Assembly (NCBI GenBank): GCA_944470555.2
Contig: OX104130.1
Coordinates: 50,377,491-50,441,490 of the forward strand
DNA: 64,000 nt
Source: Heterobilharzia americana
Taxonomy: Eukaryota; Platyhelminthes; Trematoda; Strigeidida; Schistosomatidae
Direction of reading: 5' to 3'
Of this stretch, positions 13,460 through 28,400 are shown one piece after another (within the stretch, counting starts at the first letter, position 1; every line of letters starts with the position of its first letter). Under the pieces are notes generated by a model, which saw only the letters and a program-made list of their open reading frames with translations, had not been told where the DNA came from and did no database searches. The position numbers and the translations under genes are program-made.

Positions 13460-16400
13460 GTAAGTTGGTAAAAACTTTAAAATGGTAGCATGTAATTTTA
13501 ATGAAATACATCAATACAAAGTTTATACATTGTGGAATGAATTCATAAACTACTTGTAATTTCAAGTTGTTATTCATCGTAAACTGACATCAGTTGGAGT
13601 AACAAAGGAAACCTGGGAGCACTGGACAGCTGTTTCGTCCTAGTATGGGACTCCTCAGCAGTGCGCTGAGGTTTATTAGTCTAAAGTTTACACACAGTGA
13701 TAAGTTTTTATTTTGGTAATATTTCGAGCAAAATCACTGTCCATGATCACACCAACCGTTGAATTCTTTTAATAATTATTGTTATCATAATAAATACAGT
13801 GATTTTGCTTGAAATACTACCAAAATAAAAAAAAATTATTATTGCTTGTAAACTTTTCATCAATGATTTACTGATAAAATACTAATTTTAATCAGTTGTG
13901 ACTTTTAAAAGTAACACCTTTCCTGTCTCGAATTCTCAGTGTCTGACTGCTTCTAGTAAAATAATGATGAATAGGTTATTTTTGTTCAGACATGAGACTA
14001 GGTTAGTCCGTTTAGAATTTGGAACATAGTGTAAAGTACTATGCTAGTAGAAGAAACCATCGGGAGACTAATAGAATAATAAACGCATTTATGAATGAAT
14101 GGCATAACAACCAGCCACTTTTATTACCTTATATCTTATGATCATGAATTTAATTGGCTCTACCGACATTCATTTACAGAAGTTGAGATCCATAAGTTTA
14201 AATTTAACTTTGACAAGATTTGAATATGTTCGTTTAATTTAATACCATACAATTCCCCCCCCCCTACTGGATATTTAAGTGTATTCCTGATATCACCAAC
14301 GTAAAGAATAGCTACACTATAAATATTATCCAACCGTGTGGTATGTATTGATATACAACCAAGTGCATTGTTGCATATGAATCCTACTGTTCTTCACTCA
14401 TGCATCTTCTTTAGGTTGGATTGATTTGCATAAGTTACACAGTCAGTATTGCACGGAATTTTGACAAAATCTAGATTTTTTTAAAATGATATTTTCCAAA
14501 TCTTTCTAAAATCTAATAGAATTTTCGGCTGAAGAAGAATACTTTATCAAAAAAAACTATGAGAACCAATAGGGAAATAATTTTGTATCTATTCACCTGC
14601 AATTTTATGAAGGTTGTAATTTGTAATTAATTCTTGAGTTTAAAGAAGAAATCTAGTTCCTTATTATTTTGATGTTTGTATTTCCCAAACAATGTAAAGT
14701 TTGTTTTCTTCTCTCCAGTAATGTTTAAAAAATAAATTGCTTACTTAATGTTGTTCACTGAAACTAGTAATTTTGGCAAGATTAATATGATTTCTAACTG
14801 TTATTTTATTCATCCTTAATAATGGACAGCAGTCGACAGAGACATTTAAAATATGTTGTTTGTCCAATTTGAGACCGAATGTAACTAAATCCAACTCAAA
14901 TAATATAAACTAATAGCTTACTTTTTCGATGTCGACAATTGCAGGGAGTAGAATAGTTGACGAAGTTTAATACACTGACTTCTATCACATGTAGATTTTG
15001 TCAACAAAACCCAGAGACTGTCTAAAGCATGTATTTCAAAAACTGAATATGATTAAAAACTAACCCCACTGGCTTTGTATGGTAAATCGTCATCTCACAG
15101 ATGTCAGCCAGGGTAGGGAATGAAAAAGCAAGTTTCATTGACAGTATCAAAGAAAGTGTAGTAAGTTATCTTACTCACTACTGAAAGTTATATCATAATG
15201 GTTAAATGACAATCCAATAAATGTTTCTTTTATCGTTTTTCTCTATGTCATTTGTTTAATGTGTATAAATCTCTTGTTCAAGGCTTCTTTACTGATGGAG
15301 GTTAGCTGATAATAATGGGTGTGGGAACTGGCAAACGATCTCAGTAACAAGACATTATGCCATGCTATTTTAGGGTATCAGGCAACTAAAACCATCTTGT
15401 TAAAAATTAATTTTTTGGTTTTGGAAAATTTTATTTGATTAATTTTATTTAAAACTATACTTGTTATACTCAGTTACAGTAAGAAGCTGAAAATTCTTCA
15501 TTTCTCTAGAATTATATTAGACAGCTAGTCAGTCAGCTTTTCGACAAATCTTAGTGTCCTCTTCAAGAAATTAAAACAATTAGTTCCCTTTATAAACTTC
15601 GACAAAACAATAAGAAGACGTAAATTGTCTGAACCGTGTAATGTATTTGCGCAACACATTTCGAACTATCTGATCACACACGTACTTGTCATAGGTATTT
15701 ATATAAAAACTCATGAAGATAAGGGGTGAGAAAATAAAAAGGGGTCAGGTAGGAAGGCTGACTTAAAGGCCGAATAACAACAAAAATCAATAGAGCGAAA
15801 AAATAATAGTACATCGAACTTGGTTTTTCAATAGTTGAATTTACCAAGGAAGGTTTAGTGTGACAACAAATTGTTTATGAATACATAAAGGTGGTTTCAA
15901 CTTCCTAATAGCTAAGGCTTCAACAAATTTCAGGATCCCTCCCCAACATGTTTTGTAGATAGGTGTAAAGGAAGTAGCCACATCAATCTTGTGACCTGTC
16001 CCAACGATATGTTTGGCGATCGAAGAACTTGGACGTCTGCTACCAACATTTATAGGTTCAGGTGATTTAATTTGCTTCTGAAGCCACTTTGGAATATGTC
16101 CCGAGGCCCTTACTTGCATGGATCTATTAGTCTTCCCTATGTATGTGTCACCACACGTACATTTGAATTGGTAGATACAATGGGATGTGACATTATCGTT
16201 CACATGCTGTGGGGGTTTGGGGGAATATACGGGCTTCGGGGTTTCGATTACTCGAACCCTGGCTGCATAGTAAGTCCTTCTAACAGCAGCGTTAAGTCTC
16301 TGCTTAAGGATTGCACTCTGAGAGTCACCTTTGTACGGAAGGCTGATGAAGACATCCTTCTTTGGAACTGACTGCAGTTCTAGTTTTGACGCTCTGCTAA

Positions 16401-19400
16401 TTTTGTTCTGTCTGATAAATGTTGATGTATAGTTATTTTCCAACAAAATATCGGTCAGTGTTCTTCTTTCATCTTCTAAAGTATCCTCGGTGCATATTCG
16501 TTGAATTCTGCTGAATAAGCACCTTACTAACGTTCACTTGTACTGAACTGGGCAACAGCTATGGTAATTCAGATATTGCCCTGTTCATGTAGGGCAAACC
16601 CCCACAGCATATGAACGATAATGTCACATCCCATTGTATCTACCAATTCAGATGTACGTGTGGTGACACATATATAGGGAGGACTAATAGATCCATGCAA
16701 GTAAGGGCCTCGGAACATATTCCAAAGTGACTTCAGAAGCAAATTAAATCACCTGAACCTATAAATGTTGGTAGCAAACGTCCAAGTTCTTCGATCGCTA
16801 AACATATCGTTGGGACAGGTCACAAGATCGATGCGGCTACTTCCTTTACACCTATCTACAAAACATGTTGGGGAGGGATCCTGAAATTTGTTGAAGCCTT
16901 AGCTATTAGGAAGTTGAAACCACCTTTATGTATTCATAAACAATTTGTTGTCACACTAAACCTTCCTTGGTAAATTCAACTATTGAAAAACCAAGTTCGA
17001 TGTACTATTATTTTTTCGCTCTATTGATTTTTGTTGTTATTCGGCCTTTAAGTCAGCCTTCCTACCTGACCCCTTTTTATTTTCTCACCCCTTATCTTCA
17101 TGAGTTTTTATATAAATACCTATGACAAGTACGTGTGTGATCAGATAGTTCGAAATGTGTTGCGCAAATACATTACACGGTTCAGACAATTTACGTCTTC
17201 TTATTGTTTTGTCGAAATCTTAGTGTGCCATTATTTAGTACTGAAGTATATGCGGTAGTACTTTTTGGCAGACAAAACTCAACTATCAGGTATAAGAAAG
17301 AAGAGTAATTAATGCCTAACCATGTTTAAAGCACAGACAACCATTTCAAGATACCAACCTGTAAGATTATGATCGTCTATCTCAAGATGTCGATTACCAC
17401 CACTCTAGAAAGATAGGTGTAAAGGATTTGTTTCTTCTTCATTTGTGACACAGTCGTAACAGATCATTAGAAGTTGATTTCTTCATCTTACCTTCAATCC
17501 ACTACTATAAAATGTGATACTTTTCAAGGCAATAAAAAGGATTATTAAAGTAATTCAATAGGAGAAACTGACTACTTGCAGGTTTGATAAAAAGAATAAG
17601 AAATTGTTCTAAATATGTGTGTCAATCAAAAACACATGAAAGGGATCTCAAATGATAAGTTAGATCCTAACTGAACCGTTTAACTACATGATTGAAACCG
17701 ATATGAGATATACTATGATTGATGATTATACCATGTTCATTATCTACTACTAAGTAACCAACAGAACTCACTAGAATCGCTGAAGACATAATTACCCTAG
17801 ACATTAAAGGCCCAATATGCTTACGAATAACCAGAGAGGATGAATAAATACCTTTGTAAATTATTTAGCCTTAATACTGCAAAGTTTTTATTATGCTATG
17901 TGAAATAATCTATGCAAAACAAATGAAAATTAATGTAAACTAGTCAAAAGGTGGGTCGGCCAGCAGGGTATAAATGATCTGTTTGAAGCAACAAGTGATG
18001 AACAATAAAAATTCAGCTTGGGTTACATAAAACGGAAAAAGTGCAAGTTGGTTGAATCCAAACCTTCAACCTCTACTTGCTGTGACACCTCAAATATAGG
18101 AGATGAAACTCATTAAAGTCAGATGAGTTTTGTAAACTTGTTACTATCAGGGTTGATGTTTTAATCAACTGAGTGTCAAACTGAAATGATTAGTACCAAT
18201 TATATTTGAGGCAAATTATTTTTTGCGTTTATAAAATCTTGTGTATGAATTATGAAATTTCTTGTTATAACCTATAACTTACAAAAGTGACTTGAAGTCT
18301 TTGAATTGGTAAGCACTTGTTATATGAGCACATTTACAACTTATTTCACTCAATAACTATCTTTATCATCAAAATACATTTTTAGCTGGCGTTCATTTGA
18401 AATATCCGCTATTATTACGCTTTCATGAGACAGACTAAAGATTGTTTGGTGATAAAGTTGAATTGGTAACATTTCAAAGGTTCTTATAAGAGATTACAAT
18501 AAAAGTTATATTCGTTACTTAAAATGTAGATGACTAAATGGTTTTATTATCCCTCCCCAAGTTGTTAATGCCTAATCTTTTAACAGCATTTCAGTTGTCA
18601 TCGTCAGTGCCGTCTTTCAAGTCACAAGACTCATCCATTAGCTTATGGATTACATTATCTTAGCACTAACCACCGTAGTTAAGCATCAGAAAATAAACGA
18701 CGGAGACAGAATATGTTATCAACGAAGATTTTATAAGAAAAGAGTGTAACAAACATTAAGCAATTAGCTGGACCTCACTAGCTATTGACAGATAAATAAA
18801 ATCAAAAATCTACAGATCTGCGTGAGGTGTTTCTAACTACGGAAGTTGTTCAGCAGTATATTTCTCAAGATTACGACTTTTACTTACTAAATGTAGACAA
18901 ATAATTGTTATAACTCCACAAAGAGTAAGGAATAACGCTTCATGGCTAGGTGGCTGATAAGTGATAAATTAATACCGAAATAATAGGCCTCACGAAGTAT
19001 AAACGTAGGTATTTTATTAATATGGTGTTATAATGCCAATATAAATAATACTTCATATTACCTTCTCCTTCTTCTCTACTTATTTTCCAGTAAACTAACT
19101 CTAGACATAGTATCCTAAATATTGCTTTAACAGAAAAAATAACATCGAGAAAAAACTTAAAAACATGAACGACGAATGCACACATTGGAGATGAAACCAG
19201 ATAACCACATTATGAATGCTTTAAAACTATCCTGTAGGGGTTCATAACCGTAAATTGACAAAATGCGTAGCCTAACGAATGCTAATAATCATTACCTAAC
19301 TATTGAAAATGTCCCAGTCCTCTAAAACAAAATCACTAATCAGTTTCAACTTCATTTGGTGCATTTCTACCTTAATGGGACACTGATGCAATAAGCCATC

Positions 19401-22400
19401 CAAGGTTCCTGACTGTCTCAATGTTCAGCAGTTGTAGATAATCGGTCGAAGAAACTATGATGTAAAGGCGTAAGTAAAAGCAACTGCCGAAACAGTTATG
19501 TAAACACTGATTTCTCTTGGATAGACATTTGCTTTCAACAAAGAAGAGATCAATTATTTTTTCATGAGTCAGAAAAATAACAAACAAATGTTACCAAGTT
19601 AAGTTGAAGAAGATGAATGAGTTGAGAATTTATGGTAAATAGATCAAAATATTTTGCTTGCGTTGCAGTATCCATATATCTAACTTTTAACATATTCAAG
19701 AATAAAAAATCCTTGAGAAACAGCTGATTAAATCATGATTATTGATCACGAAGATTGATCTGAATCCATGAAAGCAGACTCTTCCCATGTAATATCTGAA
19801 CCATTATCTTCACAGTCAATAAAAGCAGTATGAATCTAGCCGTATGTCAAACAATGTCTAAGATGCATAATAGCCTCAAGTTTAGGGAATATGGGCTAAA
19901 CAACTTTTACAGAACCTAATTTTAAAATCCTTTAAATATTCCTTCCATTTCAGTAAAACAGTAATTTTAAAACTGAATAATAAATTTTCTTAAACTTAGC
20001 TCATGTCCTTGGAAAACTGAAAATCGTTTTTATTGTAAATAACCAACGAAATCAGGTCTACTAACTGCCTAAATCAAAGTCATGCGTGTTGGCAACTAGC
20101 TTTTATATAATCTTGTTTGCAGTTATGCATGGTGTTTTCATAGTTCTGTACTTGTTCTGATCTTAATAGGTAATTATTTGTTCATTTAAGTGCTTTATTG
20201 TCGTATGGAGATAAAGTAATTCAAATAACCCCACATTCATCTCTTTCGAAAGGCAAAAGCTATGTTATTCGTTAATTCCTGATAATAACCAGAGACTGAA
20301 AAAATGTTAAAAAAGTCAGTTAAATCATTTAAATAGACTCTGATTACATATCATTAATGATCATGATGTTTTAAATAATAACAAAACTTTGCCTAGTGTT
20401 TATCACCATTCAAAGCACAATGACTGATAAAATTTAGAAAACTGCAGTTCAAAACAAAAATGAGACACCGTTCTAATCATAATAAAGTATAATAATGCTT
20501 ACTATCAATGAAATGTGGATAAAATTTCAACTGAACTAACCGAATGGAATTCACTGTGTTAATAATCTTTGAGAAGTCGAAGAAATAAACGCCTTCAGTA
20601 AACTAAATAATTCAAATTAGTTTCCTTTGCATTTGATTATAGCACAGATATCGTCTCCAAACGAAGCACTCGGCCCTCAGGGTCCAAGGGGTGATCCTGG
20701 GCCACCTGGGCCAGAAGGTGGAGTTGGAACGCCGGGTCCTCGTGGCCCACCAGGTCCACCAGGTATAGATGGTGAACGTGGACCAGCAGGACCTGCCGGT
20801 ACACCTGGCACACCTGGTCGTGATGGAAGACCTGGAGTTCCAGGAGTTCAAGGTTCACCAGGGCCTCAAGGAATAGTCGGACCACCAGGAGAACCAGGTA
20901 GTGAAGGAAGCCCTGGACCACAAGGGTATCAAGGCCAGCCAGGAGATAAGGGTGATACTGGCTTCGATGGACATAAAGTAAGTTTTATGGTTCCTATTTT
21001 TCTTTCTTTTTGTGTATACGCACTTAGCATTAAAGTTATTTTCTTGAAGATGATAAATTTACCACCGGTAGCATAGGTATAGTAAACAGTACAGCTTCAA
21101 AACATCCTTGTGTACCATTTTAATATTTTTGGACGATTAATGGTACACAAATCGGTGAAGAAGTCGTTTATCGAATTTTTCAAAAAGGTGTATTACATGA
21201 AGGAGTTTATGGTACCTGTAGCGTCACAAAATGTTTTCAAGCAGTCTACTTCATTATTTAGTAGTACTGCTCAAAAAAAAGCAAAACTTCCTTAAATATT
21301 TGATACGATGTGTCATTCTAGAAGGAAAACGGAATTTGCCACATATATGGAGTAACTCATTACTGATATGCTTAGCAAGGATCCATAAGTAATCAGTAGT
21401 ATTCCTTTTTGAATAGCTGATCTAAATATGTTGATCGATGAATGCATTTCAGTTTCAAAAAGGCATATAACACCACTGAAACTCTTCTTTACACCAATGG
21501 CATTTATTAGCATTTATCTGCGACTACTTGACTGGTTTCATATGGATGAGATACGAGCTTGGTTTTGGTTAAAGCTATCTAGAGTTTATATTGCTATTTA
21601 GATGAATAATATCGGTTTTCAGTGAGAAATGTACTGAGACCGATAATTAAGCTAACAGTTAACAGTCTCAATGAACTTACTTCAATGATCGTTTAAGAAG
21701 CTGTATTTCCATAAAATGGACATAAAGCTAATGGCCTCTCGAGATTTTGAGTGTTTTCATCGAATCATTTAATTTTCTTAAAGTATTACGATGAAATAAA
21801 TTCAGTCACTATGATAATCAGCAAAGTCGTACTCATAAAAATGACCTACAGAAAACGAAAAGTGTTAAGACCCTTTACCATTTATGACGAGAAAAGATAA
21901 TTAGCTGGCCATTTACTGAAATCTGTATACTAGTAAACTTACAACAAAAACTCATTATTCATACATTTCATAGTACATGAAGTGAATTCATAAATGAACT
22001 GGCAAATTAACTATATCATTTGAGATAAGTTGAGTGCAAATTTATATATCTTACACAACAGAGTAAAACATGATACTACATAAAATAATTTTAATTACTA
22101 TCAGTGAATAAAAATAATCCCAGTTGCACAAGTTATTGTGTTTGCTTTTCAATAAACTAATGATTAGCATTTTACTGATAAGCCAATCACATTACACTTG
22201 GCTAAACTTATTTTCCTTAATTTGTATAGAAGTGAAACATCCAATTACTGCATCCATATTCTCAGTTAAGTCATTAACTGGTGTGATCGTGTGAATGTAA
22301 ATAATTCCACTGAAATATCAAAATCAAATTTTGTACACTTGTAATCTGTGAGAAAATACTTAAGAATCGACTGGATATTTAACACGGCTGCAGATACTGT

Positions 22401-25400
22401 AACTATGATCTAATACGAAGAGAAACATATTTCCGACTCAGATGACTTAGTGACCACGATATCATAAATATACATACTTTGAATATTATTTTAGATGAAA
22501 ACGAACTTGTCTCATTTTACTGCCTTCAATTTCTTTCCGTTTTACATAACTAGGGTTCCCAAGGACCTATGGGACCCCAAGGACCTCAGGGCCCAATGGG
22601 TCCTATTGGTCCACCAGGTCCGATGGGCCCACCTGGACCATCAGGTCCCAGAGGTGAATCCGGACCAGCCGGAAGGGTTGGAACGATGGGACAACAGGGT
22701 CCAATAGGAAGCCCTGGAAGACCTGGATCATCAGGACCTGCGGGACAAAAAGGAGACCGTGGTCTGACAGGCGCAAAAGGAGAAAAAGGTGAAAAGGGTC
22801 CTAGTGGAACACCAGGACATCCGGGACTGAGCAAAGAACGTGGGATTCAGGTAAACTTTTGTCAGCGTTATGTTTTTCTTTGTTCGACAAGATCTGTAAT
22901 GTATATAATTTGCCGCATAAATTTTATCCTGTCAGTTAGCAAACATATTCATTATGATGTCGAATTTTCTACGGGCGATTATAGATGTAATAGATTACTT
23001 GTTACTTTATTCTTTCTTCACCTTCGCTATATTATAGGGTGAAGTCGGTCATGATGGTCGTCCAGGAGTCCGGGGTGAACCAGGACAGAGAGGGCCTGAA
23101 GGATCTATGGGAGTATCTGGACGACCAGGGGAGAGGGGCACAATGGGGCGCTCAGGACTTCAGGGTCCAAAAGGTGCACAAGGAGAACCAGGCTCGGTTG
23201 GTGTAGAAGGACAAACAGGTTTGCAAGGTCCAAAGGGTGAGAAAGGTCAGTTAGGCCGTCCAGGTGAACGTGGTGAAACTGGACCACGTGGGGAACGTGG
23301 GTTAGCAGGACCAGTTGGGATCAAGGTATGAAAAAAATTGCTTGAACCATATTTTATGCAATTAATGCATTTGACAACTCTTAAAATGACTAATTGCAAG
23401 TATCACAATGTTACACAAAGTCAAGTACCCTATATGAACATTATTTTAAAATCCCTCTGATGTTCAACAGGTTTGGCCCATGAACACAAAGTGGATAGTG
23501 GTTTTACACAAAATAATTTTTTGGCGACTAGTAACTTGATTTAAAATACTCACTTTTTTCACAGGTTTTCGTTTATTTAAATAAGGGTGATAAAGGAAAG
23601 TGTGTGTATGTATCTGAGTTCTCATTGAGGTTCAAACAAAAATTTGTGTACATGCATAAAAAATAACAATTTGGCTTAGTGATCACACATATGAATCTAA
23701 CAGACTGTGAGTCATACCTGTTGTTAGACATCCAGCAGTATTATTCAGTTACTCATCATTACTAATGATATAACATAAGCTATGATATTTTGGTTACGCG
23801 AAGTCAATTTAAGGCAAGAACTCAGTTTCCTGCTTTACAAGTAAATCAAGTCAAGTAGTGATATTGATAAATTCAAGTAGTAGCTAACGGTTGAATCCTA
23901 GGAAGCCTGTCTCGTCCTCATCAATTGAAATTGCTTATACTGAAGGGAATAATGATGTTTTAACTGAGAATTGTGCAAAAATTGCAGTTACTTTTGACGA
24001 CAAGTATTTCAGAATTGGTAACGATATATCTAACAATCTACTGACATCTTGAATTCACAGGCATATCCCTAACGTACTCATAGAGAGGTATGAACAAAGA
24101 GATAAACTGAAAATTTGTTATCTCAAGGTGGATCCTTACGGAAAACTAATTACTGAACCAAAAACTTTTTCACTTACCCAGTTGTCAATATTAATAGGGA
24201 CTTTCATACTTAATTCAGTTATAGCTTATATATTTCAGTCATGCCATCTTTGAGTGTGACAGTAGTCGGCATAAGTTTGATTCTGTGATGAAAGCATGAC
24301 TTTAATTGTGATTATAAATAACCTTCTCGATAGGAGATAACAGATACAGAACTCAATGTTACAAATGAATGATTTATGAAGATTAAAGAGTAAACAAAAA
24401 TGGCTCTTTAGTTCAATTCCTTGAAATTTTTGACTAAATCAAAGACATTAGTGTCATAAAGATATATCTTTGGAAGACTCTCTATGACATGCTAGAGATC
24501 TTAAAAATCATTTTTCAACTTAATAATGTTGTAAGTTTTCTCACGAAATATCAGACTTAACTTTCATTAGTTTTTTTAAAAAATTAAACCACGTAGTTTT
24601 GTGACAAGGTATGAGATATCACACTTAATTATATAGAAGTATACTTTATGTGAGATAGAGACGCACAGCAGCTCTTAATTCCATCATTTCAAGTAACGCT
24701 AGACCAACATCTTAATTTCACTGCATAGTTAACCTTTCTGTAAACATTTAGAACAAATCGTCTTCAAACTACTAAACGTTCAAAATATTTACTAACTATA
24801 TAATTCAATATTATCTTCTAAATAATCAGAGTTGCTATACTTCACTCATGCGTCATGTTGAAGAATACCATTTCTCCACTTAAACTGGTTATGGTAGACA
24901 CTTATACGACATTAGCCTAATATTACCCACGAAAGGCTATCCTTTAATAATGCCACCTCCGTCACCAAAATATTCATCCTTTTTATCCTAGAAGATTTCC
25001 ACCAATCAAATATAATTCCACTTTGTTTTATGACTGCTAAAACAGTCCTATCCTTGTCCAAAATTCTAAGAAAACAATAGGCTACATATAGAAAAAAATT
25101 TTCAACCTATGGAAAAGGAGTTAGTTAAATGGTGCATTCTTCTGATAATCAATAATTTGGCATTTTAAAAGATTACTTGGTATTGGATAGGATAATTCTA
25201 ACTTACGGACATTCATCAATGCTTCTATTCAAGTAAAAACTGGTTTTCTATTTTAATCTGTCTTTTATTTATGCTGCAGTATGCGAAGTTGTGCCAAATA
25301 ATCGACATATGAAGGATGTTTCTCCTGCTTATATGATACTAATTCATGCGCTAACTTAGAGAATTTCCAGTTTCACAAAGCCTTTTTATCGAAAGTGTGA

Positions 25401-28400
25401 TTCAATTAGGTTTTCCACAAATGAATGATTAAATCTCTTTCTTGTTTATTTTGAAGAACAAGAAAAGAATACATTAATTGTCCAACTTCAGTTTTTCTGC
25501 TGTAACAGACTTGTTTTAAAGTGATGTAGACTATTGAAGGGAGCAATAAGGGCTGGTAGTTTTTAAAACGGATAATGAAATGATGGTTAGGTTGAATAAT
25601 CTTCATCCTACAGTAGACAGGGTTTATTGTTTTACGTAAAACGAAATTAACCGAGGTATTTTCACTAGTACTGTTTAACTAGAGCAACATTACATTTCGG
25701 ATTGCTCATGAGTCTTAGGCTCTTATTACTGCTGCACTTGACCGACATTTCCATCAGATTTTAATTGCAAGCCACCAGCATGCTATTTCGACCGGATATC
25801 AAGTGACCTAAAGATGCACGGCTATCCATTCCTAATCACTAACCAACTATGTATGTGTGGCGAGCTAATGAAGTGGAAGTCGCCGCTTCAACTGCTTCCT
25901 GATTAAGGTTTCCTTTCACCTTCGAACATTATCACTTAGCCTATTGTCCAGTTACTTACAGCTGTTACAGGTTGATGTACGACAGCCGTCAAATTGCAGA
26001 TCTGGTCATTATGAAGTTAAAAGCTTAGATGAACAATATATTTCCAGCAGCGAGATTTATATAACGAATTGCCCAGTAGTGCAAATCCAGATAAACGAAT
26101 ACCATTCGCATTTCACCTCAAACTTCATTCACTAGTTTGCATAGACACAAAATTAAGTGCACTGGGTGGACAGAAAGATGAAAAGCTACTTACTCAGCCA
26201 AATACGTCTCAAATAGTCGGTGACTAGAAAGACTAAATAATACATGTAGTTTAACAACAAGTTATCCATTGGGTAAGAGACATGATGTGGACGTCGAAAT
26301 GAATTCAAGATATCAGTCTGACCATCAAAGATAGCCATGTCTCGGTAGACTTGTAGTAATGAAACTTAGTGATGATTGAAGGGGAAGTGGAAATCTGAGT
26401 CACAGAAAGATTCGAATCAGCTGCCTCTAAGCCGCTTCTCTTCTCACAGGCTATTGCAATCTGAAGGCTAAGAACTTATCTTTGTATTCAGAAGGAAACT
26501 AGTGCTTAATACTGAACAATCTTGTAAGCAAAGTAAGCAACCCTAATTCCCTCTAGCTTTTTGTACCAACTGTAATTATAACTCACTGAGCTGAACTCAA
26601 TTTCCGCCTTCCTTCATTTGGATACCGTCATATTTTCGTTCAATGCTTTGGTATATTACGTAATCTATTGCCAATATTATTTTTACACAAATGGTATTTC
26701 GAGTAATTTTGGAACCGTTCTAAAAAAAATTGAAGTTGGTATTCATCACAAACAGAAATTGGCTTGGGAACCATTGAAAACTTGGGAGCAATGGACAATT
26801 GTTTCGCCCTAGGATGGGACTCTCCAGAAGTGTGCACCCACGACCCCATTGGGGGTCGAACCTGGGACCTTCAGGCTTCGTGGTAAGTATGTTTCCGTTG
26901 AGCCACTGGGTCAGAATCCAGTGGGATTCACGCTTGCATTTATACCCGGTGACACAATGGTAGCGTGCTCAATAGCGAAACTGAAAGTCTTGGGTTCGAC
27001 TCTTACTGGTGTCATGGATACACTCTGCTGAGGAGTACCATATTAGGACGAACCAGCTGTTCAGTGCTCCCAAGTTTTCAATGTTCCTTCAACTGATGTC
27101 AGTCTGTGACAAATACCACCTTGAAATCAATAAAACCCTACGAATCACCAAACTGAATTGTTTTATTCTATCCAACTACTTCGTTTGAGAACACTGCTTT
27201 CCGAACAATCCTACTATATTTTCATGAGGACCACATTGGTCAATTTTCAGATGTGCTTATGTTTATCTTAAAGCAAATGGTTCCCTCGGTAAATTTACAC
27301 AGCTTGATGAGGAGTGACTCTAAAGGCCACCTTACTGAAATAATTAATTAGGTTTTTTTATTTCAGCTGAAAAGATTGTTTTTTCATAAATAACTAAACC
27401 TAACTGGTTATTTCAGCAGGCAAAGCCTATCTAAAAACTTGGTGAATTAGCGCTATGCATTTCAGAGGATTTAATCATACATGAATCTGTCAAATTATCA
27501 ATATGAAAATTTACGAAGTCAGTCTGGTCAATAGTAAACATGGGAGTAAATAGGCTAGAACAAGAACAAAAAATCACGTCACTCTTGGTATTAACATTAA
27601 AAGCGTTACAACAGTGTGATACAAATTGTTTCTGTATGCACAAAGTGGCTTTAAGTTGCACGACTAGTTAGCGATTTGATAAATTTAACTATTCGCCGCT
27701 GACAACTTTTGTGTAATACTGTAAAAGCTGTTTTAATACTTACCATATGACTAAAAACTGGTCACTAGGAACCTACCTGGGTAGTAGTGATTTTAATTTT
27801 GAAGTCGAGCGTGATGTGAATTTTTGTTTTTGTTCTTCTACCCTTATTCCGATGTTTTCTACTGACAAGATTGATTTTTTTAATGGAATGTATAGCACTA
27901 ATGCACCACACGCTTCTTATGTTTGTTTTATTTTAAATTCGACCTTCACTAGCAGCAACATAAATTAAATCCATCATATCCTGCACACCCCTTTGTTCTT
28001 GTTTCACTAGTCAAGGGAATCAATTGTATGCGGTTAAAATAGGTCTCTAAAAGGTAGCTGGAGTTATCATTTAAACGTGACTACCGATTTAAGTTGATAC
28101 GTCTAAACATTTCACAATCAAATAAGTTTTTATTATCTTTAAACTTAGTGCCAGGTTCTTAAAAAGAGTAACTTTGAGATTTCAGAACCAAATTTAGTCT
28201 TCCCGCCTTTGTCACTTAACAAATAAAAGTTTTCAAGTTGTTATTCATCGAAGACTGACATCAGTTGGAGGAATAAAGGAAACCTGGGAGCACTGGACAG
28301 CTGTTTCATCCTAGTATGGGACTCCTCAGCAGTGCGCACCAACGACCCCACCAGCAGGGATCGAACCCCCGACCTTCAGGTTCCGCGGCCAGCGCGTTAC

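Larger units (their letters stand above)
13460..20642 (+). other. Collagen intron 1 (7183 bp)
   Basis: It contains a SINE fragment (13.6 kb), a C10 run (14255-14264) and the Penelope inverted pair (15.6-17.2 kb). The rest (13.7-15.5 and 17.3-20.6 kb) shows no coding potential or assignable repeat. No exon with collagen N-propeptide character is visible. Confidence 0.7.

Noticed and set aside
16072..16371. Plus-strand 99-codon frame
   Set aside because: Antisense to the GIY-YIG coding strand of the Penelope copy.
20648..20650. Alternative acceptor for collagen exon 2 (AG at 20646-20647), phase 0
   Set aside because: It would break the phase with the signal-peptide exon. The acceptor at 20642 gives a perfect Ala codon and a signal-peptidase site.
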